Source: an uncultured Saprospiraceae bacterium (GTDB lineage: Bacteria; Bacteroidota; Bacteroidia; Chitinophagales; Saprospiraceae). Taken from it: 36,479 bases of DNA. Positions 1 to 10,700 of the stretch are shown here, in pieces. Each line of letters starts with the position of its first letter. Positions within the stretch are counted from its first letter, which is position 1. The translations under genes and the position numbers were made by a program. The stretch is taken from positions 1-36,479 of the forward strand of contig CALFBG010000107.1 of NCBI GenBank assembly GCA_937951685.1, written 5' to 3'. The notes beneath the pieces are model-generated. The model was given only the letters and a program-made list of their open reading frames with translations, had not been told where the DNA came from and did no database searches.

Positions 1-1890
1 TGCCTGAAGGTCCAGCTAATACATTCACTTATAACCTGAGGCATTGACAACGGCGTCCCAACTAAAGGTTACGCTATTAATCGTACTCGCACAATTGATT
101 ATCGGTGCTAATAATGGTGCATCAACCATTACCGTTTGGATTGTTTTAGTGGAGGTACAGTTATTTTCGTTTACGGATAAGCTAATTGATTTAAGACCTG
201 CAGTATTCCACGAAAGTGTAAACGGACCAGCTCCCGTCCCCGAAACGATAGTCGCACCATCAAAATCCCAGGCATAATTGGCAGCAGCGCCTGCTGTTCC
301 AGTGTAACTGACAAGCGTTGTACCATCTAAACAAATAGGACTGACGACGGTAAAGTCCGCCGTTGGAATAGGTAATACATCAATATTAAGAGCAGCATTA
401 TAAGTGCAGCCCTCTTGAGTATAAGTATAATTAATGACGTTAATACCCAGGATGACATCACTTGCATTGGGATCAAAAACTCCCATGCTACTATCTGTAA
501 TTCCATTTCCAGACCAAGTTACCGTTCCTGTACCATCCCCTCCAATCACTGTCGCTACCAAATTAATTGGTGCTAAACCAGTACTTAAACAAATCGGATC
601 GACTGGATCAAGTGCGACACTTATCGTTGGACAATCTTCTGCTGCACAGTTGGCAATGACGGTTACATCTGGACAAGCATTTCCACTCAAAACACTTAAC
701 TCAATCGTTACTGCTTCCCCGACGCTCAAGCCCGTCACGCTGTAACTCGTATCCGTTTGAACTCCCATCGGACCCGCAAGAACCGTGATTTGATAATCAG
801 TTGCATTTAGTACCGTATCCCAAGTAAAAGTTACGCTATTAATCGTGCTTACACAATTGATCGTAGGAGGAAGTAAGGCTTCGTCGATTTGAATTATTTG
901 ACTATTCAATGCAGAAGTACATCCATTTTCGCTGACGGTAAGACTAATCGTTTTTGCTCCGGGAGTTGCCCAATTTAAAACATAAGGTCCTTGACCACTA
1001 CCAGAGATAATCGTAGCACCATTAAAGTTCCAATCGTACGTTGCACTTGTACTACCTGTACCCACGTAACTTACGGAAACATCTTCCCCGAAACAAATTG
1101 GTGAGTTAAGGGTAAAGTCTGCTGTCGGAGCAGCAAATATATTAATAAAGGTAACTGCGATGTAATCGCAACCCGCTTCCGAGAAAAGATAATTAATTTG
1201 ATTTGAACCTGAAGTAACCGAAGGATCAGTCGGATCGAAAGTTCCTGCGATGGGATCTGTAATTCCATTTCCAACCCAGAATCCAGTGCCTGTACCATCG
1301 CCTCCCGTAATCATTAGGTTTGCTGACAAATCCAGCGTTCCAGTGCTAGTTCCTGCACAAAAAGGCGCAAAAGGATCAATACTCACGTTAATATCTGGGC
1401 AATCTAAAGCCGTGCAACTTGAGAGTTCTACGATATCAGGGCAACTATTGCCGCTACTAATGATCAACTCGATGGTGACAACGGTATTTGCTGTCAACCC
1501 TGTAATTAAATAAGAATTGCCATTGAGTACTCCAGATTGTCCTGACAATACATTTACCGTATATCCTGTGGCATTCAGTACCGGATCCCAAGTAAATTCG
1601 ACGCTACTCGTCGAACTATTGCAATTGATTAAAGGCGGGACTAATGAAGGTTCTACCTCAATGGTTTGTGATTCAATCGTAGAGCTACAGTTTTGTTCAT
1701 CTACGGATAAGGTGATCGTTTTAGTTCCACTGGTATTCCACGTTACGGTGAAAGGACCTTGTCCTGCGCCACTCACAACCGTACCACCGTTAAAATTCCA
1801 ATTATAATTAGCGGTAACTGGTGCGTTTCCGACGTAAGTAATCGTAGCTGCATCGTCAATACAAATAGGAGAGGTCACAATAAAATCTGC
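1..1890 (-). repeat. Composite PKD + Fn3 + Ig coding repeat, ~765-bp period
   Basis: Three copies of a unit starting PTADF begin near 1890, 1125 and 360; the third runs off the window. Each holds a PKD-like domain (core like YxWNFNGxTxxSGxGxGPF), an Fn3-like domain (core like VTFTWDxVLNAT) and an Ig-like domain ending in a CxY/INYxYxxxGC pattern. The period is about 255 residues, distinct from the 74-residue units upstream in the same protein. Confidence 0.75.
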
Positions 1891-4800
1891 CGTCGGAATT
1901 TCAATGACTTCAACGGTTGTTTGTACTGTATTCGTGCAATTTGTAGTTGGGTCGGTATAAGTATAAATGACGGTATGGATTCCTGTTCCCAAAGCGGTAG
2001 GATCGAAATCTCCGTTGGGACTCGCTGCACCACTCCAAATTCCTCCTGTAGGATTTGCAGCTAAAGTTTGAACAGGATCGTTAGCGCAAAAAGGACCTGC
2101 GGGGATAATAAAAACAGCAGGAATATCGAGTACTTCAATTGTAATATCTGTATTATTGGTACAACCATTGGCGTCGGTATAAGTATAAGTGACGGTATGC
2201 GTCCCCGTACCAAGCGCCGCCGGATCTACTTGTCCAGCTCCATTAGCCACGCCGCCCCAAATACCTCCGGCGGGTACTCCAACTAAGGTTTCAATGCCAT
2301 CATTCACGCAAAGTGGGTCAATGGGGTTAATACTCACCACTGGTAAATCTAGGATTTGAATATTAATATTTAAGCTGTTCGTACAGCCATTACCATCGGT
2401 ATAAGTATAGCCTACAGGATGAAAACCTACCCCAAGTGCATTCGTATTAACTTGTCCAAATGAATTCGCGACGCCTGACCACGTTCCACCACTTGGGCTA
2501 CCAATCAAACTTTGAAATCCATTATTTATACAGAAAGGGCCACCTGAAATATTAATCACCGGTAGATCAACAATTTCAATCATAATTTGATCCACTCCAG
2601 TACAACCATTTGCATCGGTAAAGCTATAGGTCACTGGATGTAGGCCAACACCAAGCGTAGCTGGATCTATTTGTCCGGCTGCGTTGGCTACCCCACCCCA
2701 AATACCACCAGCTGGATTCGCCGTTAGATTTTGTATTCCCGCATCTATACAAACGGGAGGGACTGGATCAATGTTTACAGTAGGTAAAGCCAAAATCACA
2801 ATATCTATTTGGGTAGTATTACTGCAACCATTTGCATCGGTAAAACTATAAGTTACCGTATTTGGACCTGGACTTAGTGCAGATGGATTAACCTGCCCCG
2901 AGCCATTGGCTACACCGCCCCAAGTACCTCCGGGAGGAGTTGCACTTAAAGTTTGGATTGGAGCATCATTACAAAAGGGTCCCGCAGGCGTAATGGTCAC
3001 TACCGGTAAGGCGACTACGTCAATCGTGATTATGTCACTGTTCGTACAACCATTATTATCGGTATAAGTGTACGTCGCCGTATAAGTTCCAATGCCTAAA
3101 GTTGTAGGGTTAATCTGACCAGCAGCATTAACATCTCCGCTCCAGCTACCACCCGCAGGATTTCCAGTTAAGGTTTGTGGATCAGCATCTTCACAAAAAG
3201 GACCAGCAGGGCTAATCGTCACTACAGGTAAAGGTACCACGTCAATCGTGATCATTTCACTATTTGTACAACCATCCGCATCGGTAAAAGTATAAGTCAC
3301 CGTATGACTCCCCGTTCCTAGGCTAGTTGGATCAATTTGTCCAGCGCTATTCGCTACGCCCCCCCAAATTCCTCCGGCGGGTGTTGCCGATAAAGTTTGT
3401 ATCCCTGCATCTTCACAAAAAGGACCAGCAGGAGTAATCGTTACAACCGGCAAAGCCAAAATTACAATATCTATCATCGCCATTCCTGTACAGCCATTGG
3501 CATCCGTGTATTCGTAATTCACTCCATGCGTTCCCGCACCTAGTGCCATTGGATCAATTTGTCCGGCACCATTTGCCGCTCCACTCCAAACGCCTCCGGC
3601 GGGTGTTGCCGATAAGGTTTGTAAGCCTGCATCTTCGCAGAAAGGACCGGCGGGAGTAATCGTTACAATGGGAAGTGCGACTACATCAATTGTAACCATA
3701 TCCATATTCGTACAACCATTTGCATCGGTAAAAGTATACGTTGCGGTATAAGTTCCTACGCCAGTAGTCGCAGGGTCAATTTGTCCAGCACCATTCACGT
3801 CTCCGGTCCAAATACCTCCCGGCGGAGTTGCCGATAAAGTTTGTACGCCTGCATCTTCACAAAAAGGACCGGCGGGAGTAATCGTTACAACCGGCAGCGC
3901 AACTACGTCAATATTAATTGTTTCAAAATTACTACAACCATCACTATCGGTATAAGTATAAGTAACGGGATGGCTTCCTACGCCTAAGCTAGTCGGGTCG
4001 ATTTGTCCACTCGGATCAGCAGAACCGCTCCACACCCCTCCTGCTGGCACCCCCGTTAAGCTTTGTAGACCCGCGTCTTCGCAAAAAGGACCAGCCGGGA
4101 TGATGGCAACGCTTGGAAGTGGTAAAACTGAAATATCAATGGAAGCCATACCTGTGCAACCACTAGCATCCGTAAATTCGTAAGTGACCGTATGTGTTCC
4201 ATTTCCTAAGACTGCGGGGTCAATTTGTCCAGCACCATTAGCTCCTGTCCAAACGCCCCCTGGTGGCGTACCTACTAAGGTTTGTACGCCATCTGTTTCA
4301 CAAAAAGGTCCAGCAGGGTCTATCGTGACAATTGGATTAGCAGATACTTCGATGTCTAAATCGTCCATGGCGATACAGCCATTAGCATCCGTGTGGGTAT
4401 AAGTGACCGTATGAATTCCAACCCCCAAAGCGGTAGGATCAAAAGTGCCACCTGGCCCCGCTGATCCTCCCCAAGTTCCTCCGGCAGGAGTTGCCGTTAA
4501 GACAACCGCACCATCTGTTTCGCAAAAAGGACCCGCAGGATCAATCGTTGTCGTATGCTGAATGATTTCGACGATTACAGTATCCGTTCTGATACAACTT
4601 GTATCAGTGATAGTAAAAATATATTCGAAACTACCTGTAGTGCCAGGTGGTAAAGTCCCCGTGGGCTGAAGCAGTGTTGGATCATTTAAAAAAGAGATTC
4701 CTGTAGGATCGGAGGTCCAGAGGTAAGTCTCTAAACCAGAAGTTGCCGTCGCAGTACCCGATAAGGTAAAACCCGTTGCACCTTCGCAAAGCTGGATATC

Positions 4801-5394
4801 AGGGCCAGCGTCTGCCACTACATCACAATCAGGATTACAATTAAGAAATGGAGCAGCAGGGCCCGTCCAATCCAAAGAGAAACCAGAAGAAGTTGTTAGC
4901 CAGTTGTCAACGATCAAGTAAAACCCCTGTCCAGGCTCGACAATCATGGGGGCAACAAATCCGTTTCCATTCGCACCTTCAGAGATATCCGTGGCGCCCA
5001 TTCCGAGACCTGTTTCAGGACAAAGTGCACAATTGGAAGCAGCATAAGAACAACGAATCGGATTTCCTAAAGCATTACAAGGAACATCAGGTCCGTAAAT
5101 AGCAAAATCGTAGTCTTCTCCATTTCCTGCATTGGGAGTAATGGTAAAACCAAGTGATAATCCCGGAGGAGCGTTATCATTAATTTCAAAATAATACCAA
5201 GCCGATTGGTGCTCATCTCCATTTAGGCAACCATTATCGTTGGCAGAACTGGCAAAGTCATCCATTCCAGGACCTTGAGGATTGAAAGCAACTTGACTAT
5301 CGCTACAAATCACTTCTGCGCCAACGCAATCATTAATTTGGGCTTGTATTAAGAAAGGTAAAATGCAAAGGAGGGCAGTAAAAATTCTTTTCAT
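1..5394 (-). CDS. Giant secreted repeat protein (Ig/PKD/Fn3-like), partial, frameshifted near the left edge
   Basis: A very long extracellular protein, probably a surface adhesin or cell-envelope filament. I place the start at 5394, where a signal peptide begins (MKRIFTALLCILPFLIQAQ); an in-frame ATG at 5433 would put 13 polar residues before it. After the signal peptide come a cysteine-rich beta-sandwich module (about residues 20-200), one Ig/PKD-like module, and twelve ~74-residue repeats, each with a core like PAGPFCEDAGVQTL and a tail like HTVTYTYTDANGC. The C-terminal part has composite units of PKD-like, fibronectin III-like and Ig-like modules, each unit about 255 residues. Paired cysteines recur in every repeat, which suits disulphides outside the cytoplasm. 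The frame closes at a TGA (25-27) in the middle of an Fn3 module, but the next frame continues the module to base 1, so the gene is incomplete here. A T9SS sorting domain would be expected beyond the window. Binding partner unknown. Confidence 0.85.
1890..4545 (-). repeat. Twelve tandem ~222-bp coding repeats (74-residue Ig-like units)
   Basis: The codon for the conserved cysteine of the AGPFC core recurs every ~222 bases from about 4523 down to about 2087, giving twelve units. The central units (roughly 3180-4090) are the most alike, sharing nearly the same stretch cttcacaaaaaggacc at the core. Outer units diverge (e.g. PVPPVC, GGPFC, PIDPLC). This is a coding repeat array, not a CRISPR. Confidence 0.85.
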
Positions 5395-6018
5395 CGTTGG
5401 CGGTCTTAAATTTTGCAAAATGTTTGGATTCACAAGACCTGCCTAATAATTTTTACGGGAACTTTTAATTTATCACTATTCTAATAATTGTAATAAATAA
5501 GTATGGTAAGATCGTGATCAGCAAGTCTAGTTTGCAAGTAGTAGCGATGAACTTAAAAACTGTATAAACAACTAAATTGTTTGAAACCTTGGCATTTCCT
5601 TGAAGTTTGGCCATAAAACAAATTTTCAGTTTAAAACGGAATGCTGAATTTGTTTCATACCTCCAAGCGAATGCAAATCGTAAGGACTGAACTATACTTA
5701 AAAGCCGTTCAAAAGTTCTTAGCTATACTCGCGAGTAGTCACCAAACTTGCTTTTCTGAAGAGAATAAAATGATAAAAAGTCATGGGATGACTCAGAAAA
5801 TCAGGTGCTACTCTAATTTTATCAAATATACCTATAAAATTGAAATTCAACGAAACTAATTGGCTTTAAAGCGACTGAAACCACTTTTTAGTTGGACAAA
5901 AGCAGCGAAATCAAAACATAACACTTTAACTACTCAAGATAGGAGTTGTTTTTGCTTTTTTAGTAGGAATTAAATTGACGAGTAAGCATCAATCATTCTA
6001 AGTTACAACTTACTAAAC
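5395..6018. other. Intergenic, no gene recognised
   Basis: AT-rich spacer of ~620 bases between the protease and the giant repeat protein. A 72-codon open frame on the + strand (5641-5859) has no signal peptide, no recognisable domain and basic, low-complexity composition; I do not call it. It should hold the promoter of the giant gene, but I see no clear TAnnTTTG element on the minus strand. Confidence 0.4.
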
Positions 6019-7677
6019 TTAAGGCTCTTTCGTTAGTTTAGCTTGAAAATATTTCTCCCCCATTTTTAGATTTAAAAAGAAATAACCTGCGGGGGTATTA
6101 GGATTAAGCTGAATATTTAACTGATTGGCTTTGAAGCTTTGTACGGAAAAGCTTTTGAGGTAAATCAAGCGACCTAAGAGGTCAAAAACTTGTACTTCTA
6201 CCAATGCTTCTTTCCCTGCGCTGAGCAATACATCGAAGCTATTTTTAAAAGGATTTGGAAAAACTTTAATTGACTTTTCCGTTTCCATGGTTTCAGCGGT
6301 ACTTTCTGCTTTGAGCAATTGGTAAGCTTTGTAAAAATCAGGAATGCCGTACCCGAGGCTTTTATCTGGGGCATCACTTTGACTCGCACTTTGTTCTACG
6401 GCGTTGGTAATTTCTCGGTTTGATTTATTTGGAAAAGCTTGCCACAGCGAAGCAATTGCACCTGCTACGAGCGGAGAAGCAAAAGAAGTACCATTCGAGG
6501 AATAAGTAACATAACCGTAGATAGACGCCACCGTAATTCCTGCCCCCATTGCCGAAACATTAGGTTTGATGCGAGGATCTGCCGGTACGCCTTTGGAGCT
6601 AAACGAAGCACGGTTGCCCTCCGCATCGGTCGCACCAATTGCTAAGACATCGTTACCATCGGAGGGTACACCAATATATTTCCACCAACCATCGCCGGAA
6701 TTTCCAGCACTATTCACTACAATCATTCCTTTTGAGAATGCAATATCTGCCGCGATCGAAGCTCGTGCTGTTTTGCCGTCAAGGTCGCTGTGCTTATAAT
6801 TCATAGCCTTATCATTAAAGGCCGAATATCCTAAAGAACTATTAATCACATCAACGCCCAAACTATCCGCAAATTCAGCGCCCGCGACCCAGTTGCATTC
6901 CTCTACGACGTACTCTGAACCCGAATCTTCAGTCTTGATACAGACGAAAGTTGCCGCTGGAGCACTGCCAATAAATAGACCTGGCAAATTGGAGCCCATC
7001 ACCGAAAGTACGTTCGAACCATGATTACTCGACTCGTAAGCATAGGCATCATTACCGACAAAATCCCAGCCGGGTAACAATCGCCCTTCCATCCTCATGC
7101 TATCAAAAAAAGGCATAATATCTACATTGGTAAAACCACCATCTAAAATACCGACCATGACTCCTTTCCCTTGATAGCCTAAATCGTGTAATTGATGACC
7201 ATTGATCATCTTAATCTGATGCGCGCCCTTACCGTAGCGATTTTGCATTTTCTTATAATTCTGCCAAGTATCTTTTTCTTTTTTTCCCGTTTTCAATTTA
7301 ATCTGATTGTCACGATAGGCTCCTACGTAAGCAATACTATCGACGAATGGCAATTGCTCAATACGCTCCAAAGAGATACTATCGGCAATAACCGTCGTGG
7401 CATTCAACCATTTAGAAGTATTATGAATGATGGCACCTTGTGCTTGTACGCGCTGTAAATATTGTGGGTTTACGGGAAGGTCATTTTCTTCGATGGCGAT
7501 GCCCTGTTTGGTTCTTCGTTCAATGGCTCTCGGCGATAAAAATTCGTAAGGCTTATTGATACTGTAAGGGCTATCCGTTTTGTCTTTGAAGGTAATCCAG
7601 TATTTTGCTGTTTGTTGAGCAGCTAAAACATTCGTCATAAAAAGACAAACTAAAAGTAAGATTAATTTATGGTTCAT
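6019..7677 (-). CDS. Secreted subtilisin-like (S8) serine protease with T9SS sorting domain
   Basis: An exported serine endopeptidase of the subtilase family, 552 residues. A signal peptide (1-20, ending VLAA) is followed by a pro-region (~25-125, with the SPRAIERR segment typical of Bacteroidota subtilases), then the catalytic domain (~170-455). The catalytic triad is visible: Asp179 in GILDGGF, His219 in SNHGSNV, Ser398 in NGTSFASP, with the oxyanion Asn326 in SAGNSG. Residues ~471-552 form a type A T9SS C-terminal sorting domain, beginning KVFPNPF and with the GxxxxxLKxG-like end, so the protein is expected to cross the outer membrane by T9SS and be anchored or released at the surface. It stands alone between two unrelated minus-strand genes. 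Substrate cannot be inferred. Family assignment is secure; cell-surface location follows from the tail. Confidence 0.93.
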   Translation of the reverse strand: MNHKLILLLVCLFMTNVLAAQQTAKYWITFKDKTDSPYSINKPYEFLSPRAIERRTKQGIAIEENDLPVNPQYLQRVQAQGAIIHNTSKWLNATTVIADSISLERIEQLPFVDSIAYVGAYRDNQIKLKTGKKEKDTWQNYKKMQNRYGKGAHQIKMINGHQLHDLGYQGKGVMVGILDGGFTNVDIMPFFDSMRMEGRLLPGWDFVGNDAYAYESSNHGSNVLSVMGSNLPGLFIGSAPAATFVCIKTEDSGSEYVVEECNWVAGAEFADSLGVDVINSSLGYSAFNDKAMNYKHSDLDGKTARASIAADIAFSKGMIVVNSAGNSGDGWWKYIGVPSDGNDVLAIGATDAEGNRASFSSKGVPADPRIKPNVSAMGAGITVASIYGYVTYSSNGTSFASPLVAGAIASLWQAFPNKSNREITNAVEQSASQSDAPDKSLGYGIPDFYKAYQLLKAESTAETMETEKSIKVFPNPFKNSFDVLLSAGKEALVEVQVFDLLGRLIYLKSFSVQSFKANQLNIQLNPNTPAGYFFLNLKMGEKYFQAKLTKEP

Positions 7678-7765
7678 GATGTTTCTGTTGTTGTATTTAA
7701 TCCTTGACGATGAAATGCTTGCAAGTCCTGAAGCAAATTAATTTTATTGTAGTACTTAAGTAGGT

Positions 7766-10700
7766 TTACAACAAAACAGCATCTAACTTAAGGATAAAAT
7801 TTTCATCGAGTTTTTCTTTAATAAGTGCTACAATTCCGGTTTTCGTAATTTCCCGATTAATCTTCAGGACGGTGTCCTTGAGGTGTCCGGGCGCCACTGT
7901 TCTTCTGACATTTTTTTTCTTAAAAAAATCTTTCCGATTAATGTTTACTGGCGTTTCAATCAATTCTTCGGAGACAAAGACTTGATAGAATTGACTATCA
8001 TTCTGCTCCTTCTTCCATTCTTGTAATCCCGTTTCTTCCGAGAGATATAAATGTGCACAAACGCCCGTAATCATAAATTCAATACCAAGGAGAAAATCTT
8101 TTTTCTTTTCCGGTACGAAATCAATACTGGTTTCTCCTGTATATGCTCGTTTGAGGTACGCTTGGCGTTTTTGCTTCCGTTCCGTCAAGATCGCTTCGCC
8201 TTCTGCTCCTATTTCTTCGACGGTTACCAGAATTTCTTCATTGAAATAACTTTCTCGAAACCAGACTAGGTTTGCCGTAAAATCAAATTTTTGAGTCTCG
8301 AATAAATCTAAGTAAAAGTTTAAGATTCGCTTTATATCTGAACCATAAATGGCTAAATAAGCTAAATTTGCTTGAGGATATAATCGCGAAAATATTTCAA
8401 TTTTCATTTGATGAAAATCTTTTTTCCACGTTTCTAGCGTATCCGTCAAATTGGGCTGATAAGCTTGTACATTGATACACGAAAGGGAGAAATCCATTTC
8501 CAATTTTTCAATTTGCTGACAAAGCTCCTCGACTTTTACTTTTGTTTCTAAATAATAGCTGTACTGATTTGCTTTCGGTACATCGCCCCAAAAACGATTC
8601 GCTTTCTTTCGCTTTTCGGCTTCCAATATATCGAGTCGACTCAACAATTGAATATAAAATTGACCTTCTTTCAGGCGGTTTATTTTTCTTCTTAATTCAC
8701 TTGCGTGATCCGCGTAATTAATTTTATCCAATTCTTCGATCAATAATTCCAAAGCCAATGGATCGGCGCCAACTTCGATTTTGATCTCATCGTTTACTAC
8801 TTCAACGTTGACCAACAATTGATCGTCTACATCTTCTAGGTTTAACACTTTTGCCAAAGGAATCATCAACCGTTCTCGGATCGTTCGTTGTAATTGTCGA
8901 GCACCATATTTATGATCATATCCTTTTGCCGCTAGGAAATCGAATACTTTTTCTCCGATTTTAAAGTCCATTCTCCGAAAGCGAATGCCTTCTCTTTTTT
9001 TGAGCAAATTAATCTCTCGATCTACTACAAAACGCACCACTTCAGGAGAAAGCGGATCAAAAGCAATCACACTATCCATACGATTGTACAGCTCTGGTCT
9101 AAAGTGCTTTTCCACCGCTGTCTTAAAGTAATCGTTGATCTCTGCGTGGTCAATACCTTGCTTCCAAGTAATTCGATTTCCTTGCAAGTTTGCAGCACCG
9201 ATATTCGAAGTCATAATAATAATCGTACTACAAAAATTAACCAACTTCCCTTGACTATCCGTCAGTCTTCCTTCACTTAAGATTTGGAGTAACAGATCGT
9301 AAAAGTTCGCGTGTGCCTTTTCTATTTCATCAAAAAGTAAGACAGAAAAAGGTGTGCGGCGTACAGCCGAAGTTAGGAGACCATCTTGGGTATAACTCGT
9401 CCCCGTGAGCCGTAGCACAGCGTAAGGGCTAGAAAATTCACTCATGTCGAAACGCGTCATTTGCAGTCGACTGCCAAACATGAATTCGGAAAGGACTTTT
9501 GCTAATTCCGTTTTTCCGACGCCGGTAGGGCCTACAAATAAGAAGGAAGCGATTGGTTTCCCTGTGCGCGTAAGAGCCGTTTTAATCGACGCTAAAAGAT
9601 TGACTACGTCGTCTACTGCTCGCTTCTGACCAAAAACTTCTTGATTAAAATGGTTTTTTATTTCTTGTAAATCTAATGGAATATTAGGGTCAACCATAAA
9701 CTTAGGCATTCCCGTTTCTTCGCAAAAGTAGTTAATGACTTCCGACTTATCAATTCGAAAACTAGCACCTTCTTGTGAGTTCCGCAGTACTTTACTATTG
9801 AGTAAAATACTTTCTAGGAAGCGAATAGGTTTGCCGGGCATCCCCGAATAAGGCGTATAGCGGCGATTCAGCCGAATGGTTTCTTCGATGGCATCTTGCT
9901 CCAAAACAATATCGCTCAAGTTGGCTAAGTCCTTGACTTTCTTGATAATAATTTCTTCCAGTTCTGCTCGGGGTTCCTCCAGTCGAATGATTTGAAAGTG
10001 GGATAAAAAAGAAGGACTGCGCAATTCGATTCTCGCCAATTCCTCTTCGGTACATTCTGAAATAAGCTGAATCTCGGAGCGACTGAGGTAATTGCGTAAG
10101 TACTCTGCCATGCTAATGGCATTTCCTTCTGATTGACCGACTTCAAATAATTCGAGCAAATTTCTAACGAACAAAATTTGTCCGGTGCTACTCAATTCTT
10201 TACAGAACGTAGAAAAGTTTTCTTCCCACCATCCTGTGTCTGCCGTTAATTCTTTAATCATCGTTGAGGCGGAAGTTTCCCAGATTTGCTGCTCGGGTGA
10301 TGTTGTTTTGAGGTAACGGCTAATTTCCCAAACGATGGCGGTTTTACCACTTCCCGAAGGCCCGACTAAGATGAAATTTTTATTAAACTGATTTTCTAAT
10401 GCTTTGGTTACCGCAGCTAATTCTTTTTTTCGACCGTACACGACCCGATTTTCGAACTGCAACACTTTCGCCACTTTAGGCAACCAGCGTTCGCGTTCAT
10501 TTTCAGGTGCATCTTCTAATTCTTGGGGATTGAGGACTTTTAGGTCGATTGTCGTTTGTAGTAACTCAATCGTATCAAACCAGATGGCGGAGACAATACC
10601 TTGTACCGAGAGCAGTCTTTTATTTCTAGCAAACTCTAGGCGTACATTTTCGGCGAGTACCTTATCTATTTTTGCGGGTTCTTCGGCAAAACTTTCAATT

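Noticed and set aside
44-2286. Several + strand open frames opposite the giant repeat gene
   Set aside because: They are antisense shadows of the repeats and inherit the repeat period; no independent protein features.
1890-4545. Regularly spaced repeats that could suggest a CRISPR-like or satellite array
   Set aside because: The period is a multiple of three (about 222), reading frame is kept throughout, and variation is protein-like.
5641-5859. 72-codon open frame on the + strand in the spacer upstream of the giant gene
   Set aside because: No domain, no signal peptide, basic low-complexity composition and no promoter element; likely chance in an AT-rich spacer.
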